Shown piece after piece: positions 56,451 to 64,000 of a stretch of DNA of 64,000 bases. The stretch is from Aldrovandia affinis (taxonomy: Eukaryota > Chordata > Actinopteri > Notacanthiformes > Halosauridae), in assembly GCA_029706075.1 (NCBI GenBank), contig JAINUG010000215.1, forward strand, positions 62,001-126,000, in the 5' to 3' direction. The position numbers were made by a program, and so were the translations under genes. Below the pieces are notes generated by a model, which had not been told where the DNA came from, made no database searches, and saw nothing but the letters and a program-made list of their open reading frames with translations. Each line of letters begins with the position of its first letter. Within the stretch, counting starts at the first letter, position 1.

Positions 56451-59400
56451 CTGTGGAAGCATGAGCCAGACTGTCAGAAGTCAGCTAACTTCGAGAATTG
56501 CTATGGAAATGATAGTATATAATTGCCTATTGCTTAGCTGCTATTGCACACTGTTGTAGCAGTAACAGTGGTTCTCAAAGGGTTATGGCCCTGTTGTGTG
56601 TCGCAAAAGATTGCGAAGTGGGTCACTAATTTAATTCCATGATCTGGAATTTGAAATTTGAAAGAGTTTCTAAATTTCTATGGCTTTGACACATTTCCTC
56701 TCCTGTGATACATAGTTTGACCACAGCAGGCATTATACAGGCCAGCAAATGCATTGCATTTAGCAACGTTACTATCCATGTAGCAATGAAGCTAAGTTAA
56801 GTAGTTAGTTACTTCGTAAGCCAAAGTGAGCATGTGTGAAACGGATCTAAAGTAGAGCGGATTGGCTGTGTGAAACGGAAAGATGAGCATGTTGGCTGTG
56901 TGAAACGGATCTAAAGTAGAGCGGGAGACTGGGATTGGCTGTGTGAAACAGATCTAACGTAGAGCAGGAGACTGGGATTGGCTGTGTGAAACAGATCTAA
57001 AGTAGAGCGGGAGACTGGGATTGGCTGTGTGAAACAGATCTAAAGTAGAGCAGGGAGACTGGGATTGGCTGTGTGAAACAGATCTAACATAGATCTAGAG
57101 CGGGAGACTGGGATTGGCTGTGTGAAACAGATCTAACGTAGAGCGGGAGACTGGGATTGCCTGTGTTGAGTCTCAGTGCCCATGGTCGTGTCCTCGTAGA
57201 TCTTCAGCATCGTCTCGGTGCGGTCATCCTGCAGCTCTTTCGGCTCCTTCAGCCTGTCAGGGGCAAAGTTACAGCTGTTTAAATTACAGGTGTTTAAGTT
57301 ACAGCTGTTTAAATTACAGGTGTTTGTAAATTGCAGGTGTTTGTGAATCGCAGGTGGGAATCCAGCAGACGTGCTAGGGATTAAACAACAAATTTACAGT
57401 TTTACCTGAGCAAGATCATTCTCAGCACAAATGATGTAATCGCCCAGAGCAATATGATGCTGAATATGATTTCAGAATTTACGCCTTATGGCACGTAAAT
57501 ATGGACCATTTTGTCTTTTACTTTTGTTTCCATTTTTCCTCAAGTTCCTCCGACATTCGTCCTCCGTGACTTTCACAGCACGCAGCAGTAACTCAAATTT
57601 ATTGGTGACTTTTACAGTGTTACAGTTGCTGCCGCGCAGAGCTATAACCCTCAATTTATTCCTTAATTTTACTGTGATACAATTGGTGCACAGCCTGCCT
57701 CGGTGGCACACGGTGATTCACTGCACAGAAAGCTTACAATTAGGGCTGAAATTAGTGCACCCAAGGCATCCATAACCGCAGAGCTCGGAGGAAGGAGGAG
57801 ACAATGAGCTGAGAGAGAGAGAGAGAGAGAGTGGGCGAGCGGCGGCTGAGGTATCCCTACTTTCATGCAATGCTATAGTTCTCGGGCAAAACCTTTTTGG
57901 AATCAATTTATTTCCAATTCTGTGGTAGATAGTTTGTATTACAGTATTCATTGCTTTAATAGATGAAGAGAGGTGGAACAAACCAATAACTGGAACTAAA
58001 GAAAAATACTGTACTATTCCAAAAGACCCTTTTTAGGCCATCTAAATGAGTACCCTATGGGCTGTCAGGCTATTAAAATACTATAATAATTAAACAGGTT
58101 TTGATAAATCTATTGTTTAGTTTTTTTAAATAGTTGTGATTAGAAAATAAATTATTTGAATTGAATTACTGGAATTTAATCCCCCCTATTAACTACTATT
58201 TTTACTTTAATCAGTTACACATTTACTTCATTTTTTAATTATTTCTTAATTAATTAATTGCATTTGAGTGTTTTTTAATTGTATTCATGATTCTATGATA
58301 GGAATTGTGAGGAAATGTTGGTTCTAGTTTTTAAAAATCTCCTTTTAAAATTCCTGTGTTTCATGTTTGACAGAACACCAATCATCACAAATTGTTACAC
58401 GGAAATACCTGGTCCAACCAAATGCACACTCAAACACATCATGCAAGTATCAATCATATTTATACCTAGTATCTGCATAACACTAAAAGAACAATGAATC
58501 TAGAAATGTTAATATATAAAATCTAAATTCCATTCTGACGTATGAAATTGACAATTCCAAATCCAATTCCAGTTTAAAATGTTGAAGTTCCAATTCAATT
58601 CCAACTCCAAAGACTGAAACGTTCACCCTTCCAATTCAATTCCAAATTGAAGAATCTGAATTCCAAATCATGAATTGGAATTACAAGAATCGTTCAAATT
58701 TCTTAAGATTTGAATTGTATTTCTCCCACGAATTTCAATGTATAGAATTGAACTGAATTGACCCCAACCATGTTCACAAATGGTTAAGAATAACTTGGGT
58801 GAAGATTACCTGGGCTCCAGGCGTTCCTTCACCTTGGCGATGGAGCGGATGTAGGGCCCAATCTGTCGAGCGATGGTGGTCAGGTACGTGTTCTCCTGCT
58901 TTAGCTGCAGTAGGTCGTGCAGCTGAGCTGGAAACGGAACACAAATACCACGTCAAGGCAAGTTCTCACCACACGCACCTGAATCAAGATCATGTGTCCA
59001 GCGGTCCCTCTTACCTTCGTAGATTTCCTGCTCATTCGCCACCCTCTGAAACGTTTCTTCCCAGATCTACAAAGGGAGGGAGGGGCGACAGAAACACTCA
59101 CCCTGTTAGACTAACTGTCTTTGCTCCTGTTGAAAGGCAAATGTTCAAACACAACCTCATCTGTGCATGCGAGGGCAACTCTATACTCTCCTCCCCACCC
59201 CTTTGAGTTACACCTCAAATATGCCTCATCTCCTCTCCGCTCCTGTTTTCTACACCTCCTCAAACACGCCCCTTATCCCCCACTTGGAGCCTCTCTCATC
59301 CCCACCTCCTCAAACACGCCCCTAACTCCCCTTGGAGCCTCTCCCATCCCCACCTCCTCAAACATGGCCCTCATCATCTCCACGGAGGAGTACTCGGAGG

Positions 59401-60108
59401 CGATCTCTCCGTCCATGTGCATGGACCTCTCCAGTATCTCGCCCATGGTGTCCGTCTTTATGAGCGAGTGGTGCTTGGTCAGGTCCCTGTGGATCTCCTG
59501 CACCTGGTCCTTCAGCTTCTGGATCTCTGTCTGCAGAGTCTGGGTGGAGACACACACGCGCACACGCAACACGTCACGCCCTGGATACACGCTGCAGGTG
59601 GACGGATCATGTAGGATCATGCCATTTCCTGACACCCGCCCACACACCCGTTCTTGTACTTTGAATACTCAACGTGTAGCTGTTCCATTTGGTAGTTGGA
59701 CCATTTGCCCTGTAGCTGCTCTTGTAGGAAGAGGACATACCCTGTAGCTGCTCTTGTAGGAAGAGCACATACTCTGTAGTTGCTCTAGTAGTAAAAGCAC
59801 ATACTTTCTAGTTCTCTTGTAGTAAAAGCACATACTTTCTAGTTCTCTTGTAGTAAAAGCACATACTGTCTAGTTGCTCTTGTAGCAGTAGTACGTACCC
59901 TGTAGCTGCTCTTGTAGTTTGAATACTCACCCGGTAGCTGTTCTCGTAGTTGCGGCAGTGCTCAGTGAAGGGCGTTTCCCCACCCTCGGCCAGCAGGACC
60001 TTGGTGCTGATGTAGCGGTGGGAGGTGGGCTTGCGGACCGCCGAGGTGCCGAGGGACATGTCAATGGTGGAGGGGGAGTGGCAGGGCACAGACAGGGATG
60101 ACTGAAGT
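56285..60108 (-). CDS. rnf207: rnf207, 3' part: last six coding exons (263 residues visible)
   Basis: RNF207 is a RING/B-box protein of heart muscle, linked in human to the QT interval and to HSP70-assisted handling of the hERG channel. Minus-strand coding exons in order are 60108-59931, 59539-59354, 59066-59015, 58927-58810, 57253-57161 and 56450-56285. They cover the C-terminal coiled-coil region: YISTKVLLAEGGETPFTEHC, LKDQVQEIHRDLTKHHSLIK, WEETFQRVANEQEIYEAQLH and IRSIAKVKERLEPR. These match human RNF207 (634 residues) strongly and the tail more weakly. The RING and B-box exons lie right of the window. It is tail to tail with icmt, as I recall in human. Three introns start with tandem copies of their own splice junction, and one donor is GC. 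Confidence 0.95.
56835..57170. repeat. 43-bp minisatellite starting at the rnf207 exon E donor
   Basis: Plus-strand unit: GGCTGTGTGAAACAGATCTA then ACGTAGAGCAGGAGACTGGG then ATT. Copies start at 56937, 56980, 57023, 57067 and 57116. The last partial copy starts at 57159, exactly on the splice donor, and its matched GTGT extends into the exon. More diverged copies run left to about 56835. Confidence 0.95.
57161..57253 (-). CDS. rnf207: rnf207 exon E with a GC donor
   Basis: Acceptor CCCTGACAG. Encodes RLKEPKELQDDRTETMLKIY followed by EDTTMGTETQH and ends two bases into an Arg codon. The exon's minus strand contains no GT. The only junction that fits the phase of the last exon is CACAG/GCAATC, a GC donor. 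It gives QHR/NDLT where human has QAR/NNPG. The donor lies in the first unit of a 43-bp tandem array. Confidence 0.85.
57268..57355. repeat. short tandem repeat before rnf207 exon E
   Basis: Alternating TTACAGCTGTTTAAA and TTACAGGTGTTTAAG units, then TTGCAGGTGTTTGTGA units. It lies in the intron directly upstream of the exon E acceptor. Confidence 0.85.
57812..57832. repeat. (GA)n microsatellite
   Basis: An uninterrupted GA run in the rnf207 intron between exons D and E. Confidence 0.9.
58540..58765. repeat. AATTC-rich degenerate repeat
   Basis: Many irregular copies of CCAATTCAATTCC and its complement over about 220 bases in the rnf207 intron between exons D and E. Possibly a decayed MITE. 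Confidence 0.5.
58810..58927 (-). CDS. rnf207: rnf207 exon D
   Basis: Acceptor CGTTTCCAG. Encodes AQLHDLLQLKQENTYLTTIA then RQIGPYIRSIAKVKERLEP; donor CCCAG/GTAATC, phase 2. Confidence 0.95.
59015..59066 (-). CDS. rnf207: rnf207 exon C
   Basis: Acceptor CCCTTTGTAG. Encodes IWEETFQRVANEQEIYE; donor GAAG/GTAAGA. Followed by a short 87-bp intron. Confidence 0.95.
59252..59365. repeat. tandem copies of the rnf207 exon B/intron junction
   Basis: On the minus strand ATGTTTGAGGAG/GTGGGGATGGGAGAGGCTCC is followed twice more by GTGTTTGAGGAG/GTG, at 48 and 50 bases spacing (plus-strand starts 59354, 59306, 59256). Both extra copies keep the GT. Confidence 0.92.
59354..59539 (-). CDS. rnf207: rnf207 exon B
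   Basis: Acceptor CTCCACCCAG. 62 codons, phase 0 at both ends: TLQTEIQKLKDQVQEIHRDL, TKHHSLIKTDTMGEILERSM, HMDGEIASEYSSVEMMRAMF and EE. Donor GAGGAG/GTGGGG. A coiled coil, strongly matched to human. Confidence 0.95.
59653..59949. repeat. 32-bp minisatellite made of the rnf207 exon A/donor junction
   Basis: The minus-strand unit is a 19-base exon-like part, CTACAAGAGCAGCTACAGG, plus a 13-base donor-like part such as GTATGTGCTCTTC. The real junction is CTACGAGAACAGCTACCGG/GTGAGTATTCAAA. Plus-strand unit starts are 59918 (real), 59886, then at 31-32 bp steps down to about 59695, with a diverged unit beyond. Confidence 0.95.
59931..60108 (-). CDS. rnf207: rnf207 exon A (first visible)
   Basis: Acceptor CTCCTGTAG; one base then 59 codons, LQSSLSVPCHSPSTIDMSLG to TEHCRNYENSYR, with the conserved ISTKVLLAEG. 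The donor is CCGG/GTGAGT, phase 0. The last 19 bases of the exon are repeated with the donor in the array that follows. Confidence 0.93.
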
Positions 60109-61304
60109 CTACAGGAGCAGAGAATGGAGGGGGGAGACACCCGCATCACGCCTGTGTTATCCCAAAACATCTTACGGAACACTGTGACCTTCAGTATCGT
60201 AGAAGAGCCTTTAACTTCTCAGACCCTAATGAATTCATTTCCTAGGCCTCTGATTGTGTCCAATCTATCTGGAATGTGCTTTGTCCCAAACTAAAGAAGT
60301 CAAGGAAGTGTCTTTCTTTGTTTCTTTCATGAGAGAATTTAATGTTGACAGACTATTTAAAATTTGGTACTAACTGAACATTGCGGTTAGAGTGAATACA
60401 GACCTTAGTTTGTTGGCCGGTATTCCGCATTATTTGGGCTGGTTTGTGGTTAATATGAGAATATGTTTTATCTGATTCTATTGCCCCCTACACCTGATAT
60501 CCTGAACTGATAACTGAACTGCCAAGGACAGCTGTCAGCCCTGTTCTTTTCCATTCCCTGTGTCAATGTATTGTCATGGTGAGGCCCTCTGTCTAACCGT
60601 GAGGGCCAGTGTTGACCCAGCATGGATTTGGGGAGATTCGGCTGTTTTGCCCGGTGGCGCACCTGTTGAGGGATCACAGCACTCGTGAGCCTTGCTAAGC
60701 CTCTAATCTAAAGATAACAGTAGCGGTGCTGTGAGCTGAGGTTCCGGGAATTCCGAGCGGAACAATGACGTTGCTCCGCTGCGTGTATCGCGGAGCGGCC
60801 CCGTCGGCCCGATAACAAGGTCACTCCTGTGGGAGGAGCCTGCCCCAGGGGGGGGGGACGTGTGTCCCCTCCCGGCATCTACCCTCCCTCGCTCCTGGAA
60901 AGAGCGCTATTGCTGGCCGAGTCCACCGAAGCCCTGGACACCAGCGACTGCAAATAACTGAAAACTAGCCCGCAGTTCACGACACCCTTACACAGAGAAA
61001 GCACTGGAATCAATAGAAACGGGCCGGTATGTGTTACAAAGTGCCCAAGCCGGGAACTAAAGCAGTAAATGGAAATCAATTCTCACTTGCCAAAATCAAC
61101 CCGTAAACAACGATTTTAACTTGACTAGGAGACTACGTGGAAGATGGGTTAGGAGGATGGCAAGATATGCCATACAAAATTAACAGGAGGGGCTCACCAC
61201 CCCATCGATAACTAACCGAACAGATTCGGATGCCTGAAAGCCCACTACGAATGGAGTTGTTAAGACAGTTCAACTATTGATCCATCTGCAACCCGAAACC
61301 TAAG

Positions 61305-61680
61305 TGTAGAGACGCACACGGACGAAGAGTCAACGTTTTCTAGAAGTTTATTGTGCAAGGAGAGAGGGCTTCACAACGTCATTCCCATCATTGAGCAAAA
61401 TGCTGCTGATCTTTATACCCAGCAGGACAATGATTGTATAACACATTGTACAACAGCAGCCTCAGAGATGGACGATGCTGTCAATAAGAAAGATGTTGCC
61501 GGTTGCCTTGACCTTACTGGGAGAAAAAACTGGGACGCCAGACTGAGTCAGAGACATCTCAGGTAGACAGCGCAGACGTCTGTCTGTATGACATACACGT
61601 CTATGGGAACCTTTGCTCATTAGAGACAGACAGTGTTGTTTTAGAGAGTGCCTTGGGGAGGCCTAACGGACAGGAAATCA
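61305..61680 (-). mobile_element. possible solo LTR (fossil)
   Basis: Read on the minus strand, the end has CTCTCTCCTTGCACAATAAA followed by a short stretch closing in GCGTCTCTACA, which looks like the R-U5 part of a retroelement LTR with its poly(A) signal. No internal coding region is recognised, so it would be a solo LTR of unknown family. The other end is approximate. Confidence 0.35.
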
Positions 61681-61702
61681 TAAAGCATCTACTTAAAGCA
61701 GT

Positions 61703-61870
61703 TGTGGTTCTGTGTGGCTCAGTAGGTAGAGCATGGCATTGGCAACACTTAGGCTGTGGGTTCAATTCCCACTGGGACCACATGTACTGAAAAATGTATG
61801 CATTCACTACTGTAAGTCTCTTTGGATAACAGCGTCTGCTAAATGGCATACACATATATATATATATAAG
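61703..61870 (+). mobile_element. tRNA-derived SINE, family C
   Basis: Head GTGGTTCTGTGTGGCTCAGT, B box GGGTTCAATTCC, tail GTAAGTCTCTTTGGATAACA and GCGTCTGCTAAATGG, ending in (TA)n. Confidence 0.88.
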
Positions 61871-64000
61871 CATAGAGGAATGTATGCACTATCATTACCC
61901 AAATACCAACGTCGAATTTCCACTCCTACAGAGTCAAATAATTATCCTATATCCACCAACGAAGAAGAGGAAAGGTTGCGATTTTACCTTCGCGGCGAGG
62001 CAGGTTCTCTCTTACTGGCACGACGCACAATCCGTCCAGTGACCAGGAGACTGTGTCCCTCACCCTTCCCTTCTCATTTGTGTTTCATACATCTGCTCTC
62101 CATCCCACAGCCCATACCAATTTAAGACATTGGCACAGTGTGTGACACACCGTTACATGGAATACAGTGCCCCAGCGCCCCCCGACCGTGTTCCTGTCTG
62201 CGAGATGAATCCTGGAGAGTTCTGTGAAATTCTGATAAAAATAGTGCCAGACTGCAACAGCCCCTCCCACTCCAAATCCAGCCAATCGGCTGGCGGAAAG
62301 GGCCAGAGGCAGGCATGGGCAAACAGCTGAGTAATTGAAATGGAACTTTGATGGGGGGGCATTTATCTGTCTGAAGTCCCCCTCCTCTCCGCTGTGTACG
62401 CGTTACGTAAGGACACGTGTGCACTGTACCGAAAACACACGTCTATGTTCATAATTAAAACTGTTTTGATGTCCCTAAAGAGGGCGCAGGTGAAGAATGT
62501 GTCCATTTAAAATCTCTGACGGACACATCCAGTCCATAAGGCAAGAGGACACCTTTTTAAAAATATTAGCCAGTGACAGCACTGACTGACACCAATAACT
62601 TAAGGAGTGATATTGCACAAAATGCTTTGACAGTCTGTAAAGGCACTTACCAAGAGCACAGGCCGAGCCCTATACTCATGCGACAACAATGCAAGTTTTA
62701 GTCGGGGAGATGTGAATAACTGTCTGCACCAATGAGACACACAGCCTGGGTATAGTGGGCTTAAGTAGGCCAGGGTGTCAAAGGTCACTGCTGCATGAGA
62801 TCCCCCCTAGCTACTCACCAAGTGCCTATAGGTAACCAAGTTTTTTTGAAAAAGGTAATCAGGTGACATGTGCCTCTCCTCCAATTGGCACCAGCTCTCC
62901 TGGGAAATAGTAATTGGCCCACAAGTGAGTGTCACAGGTGCACTTGCACTGCAGTGTACATGACTGTTCATGTGAGAGAACAGAACAATTTAAAATTCAA
63001 ATGAGAGAAAACGTAACGAGGGACACCCTCAAACTGCCATGAGAGTCACGCCATAACCTCACAGCACTCCCCGGTGAAGGCTTTGGCAAGATGCGTCAGA
63101 GTTTAATCGTCCATTACCACTTCCCATGTAATAAAATACATTTCACTATTCTTTTCACCATAGAAGAGCGCCTTTTTTTTTGCTTTCTAGTTTACTTGCC
63201 ACGCTGCCTTTGACCCTGAAGAGCTTAGGCGTCGGCTTCCTGGCTCTCTGTGTTTCACAGATTCAGTTTAAATGCTCAGGTTGTTGTCCTTGCCTGTCGC
63301 TTGTTAAACGGTGGATTTAAGTATAGAGGGACGCCATAGCCACTGTAACCCCTGAGGCATTCAGCGATGCGGTTTCCCAGAAGTCCAGCTCTGTATCTGC
63401 CGAGGCCACGGTTATCAACACTTGTGCGGAGAGAGGACAAACACTAACGCTAAAACAGGAACCGGGCCGCCTGGCTTACAGAGAAGGTGTAAGCCACCCG
63501 TTATTGTGTTTCAATTGATAACGAACCTTCACTGACGATGGCCCTTCCTCTTCACCACTGTTTGCCATTTGCTCAGCACCCCTGATCTCTGGTCTAAGTG
63601 CTGACAGCATGCAGGAACCAGGTCTTACGTGCACCTGTGGTTTATGGGCTTTGAAATACGCACATGTTTGTGTTGAACAAAGGGACTTCTGTTGCTTATG
63701 CAAGCTCTTATTGTGTGTGTGTGTGTCATTCATCTTCCTCATGCAACAAAAGTCTGTTTCAAGAGCACAAATTGTATTGAAGTGGCATACTTCACACATG
63801 CGATCTGTAAACACATCTGTACCTTCAGAGCCTCAAAAGCCTTCTCCTTTAAGAGTTGAAAAAAATCTTCAAAAAAAAGGGCCATCATACTGGATCAAAG
63901 ATTTACCAAGCGTATCCTTTGTTTGGAGGATACCGTTCAATGAGGGCCAGCAAAATTCTCATTAATCTCCCTGGAAACACACGGATCAGTGCCCTTGCTT

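Larger units (their letters stand above)
60109..64000 (-). other. presumed rnf207 intron / right flank
   Basis: No upstream rnf207 exon or other gene was recognised on either strand. A possible LTR (61305-61680) and a family C SINE (61703-61870) lie here. A GC-rich patch at 60720-60890 has no known function. 61880-64000 shows nothing else I can name. Confidence 0.5.

Noticed and set aside
60879-61079. Minus-strand open frame considered as an upstream rnf207 exon
   Set aside because: No similarity to the RING, B-box or linker part of RNF207, and no matching splice phase.

Overview
The window is vertebrate genomic DNA, most likely from a teleost fish. The evidence is split genes with long introns, four genes whose exons can be read against known vertebrate proteins, abundant Tc1-like transposons, an L2-type LINE, several tRNA-derived SINE families (some with LINE-like tails) and many (CA)n-type microsatellites. 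I cannot name the species.

Layout. 196-4581 (+): the last four coding exons of draxin, an axon-guidance factor; its 5' exons lie left of the window. 4.6-16.1 kb: intergenic, holding SINEs and three Tc1-type elements, two of which were each hit by a 364-bp SINE. 16141-27391 (+): agtrap (AT1-receptor-associated protein), five coding exons, with a very long last intron that holds SINEs, an L1-type ORF1 fragment and a 49-bp minisatellite. 27.6-40.9 kb: no recognisable gene and fewer repeats, with islands that could be conserved regulatory sequence. 41.0-44.8 kb (+): one nearly full-length L2-clade LINE with a few frame breaks. 45460-52061 (+): icmt (isoprenylcysteine carboxyl methyltransferase), five coding exons, with a TTAA-flanked MITE, a SINE and a Tc1 element in its introns and an apparent one-base deletion in exon 4. 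56285-60108 (-): the last six coding exons of rnf207, tail to tail with icmt. 60.1-64 kb: presumed rnf207 intron with a SINE and a possible solo LTR.

As I recall the human map, draxin-agtrap and icmt-rnf207 are neighbouring pairs in two separate parts of chromosome 1p36, so this window would join two blocks that lie some Mb apart in human.

The most unusual feature is in rnf207. Three of its five visible introns begin with a tandem array whose repeat unit matches the exon-intron junction itself: 32 bp x 8, about 49 bp x 3, and 43 bp x about 7. In two arrays nearly every unit keeps a GT donor-like site. In the third, the real donor is a GC donor lying in the first repeat unit. Separately, several splice acceptors in the window have pure (TG)n or (TC)n microsatellites where the polypyrimidine tract should be.
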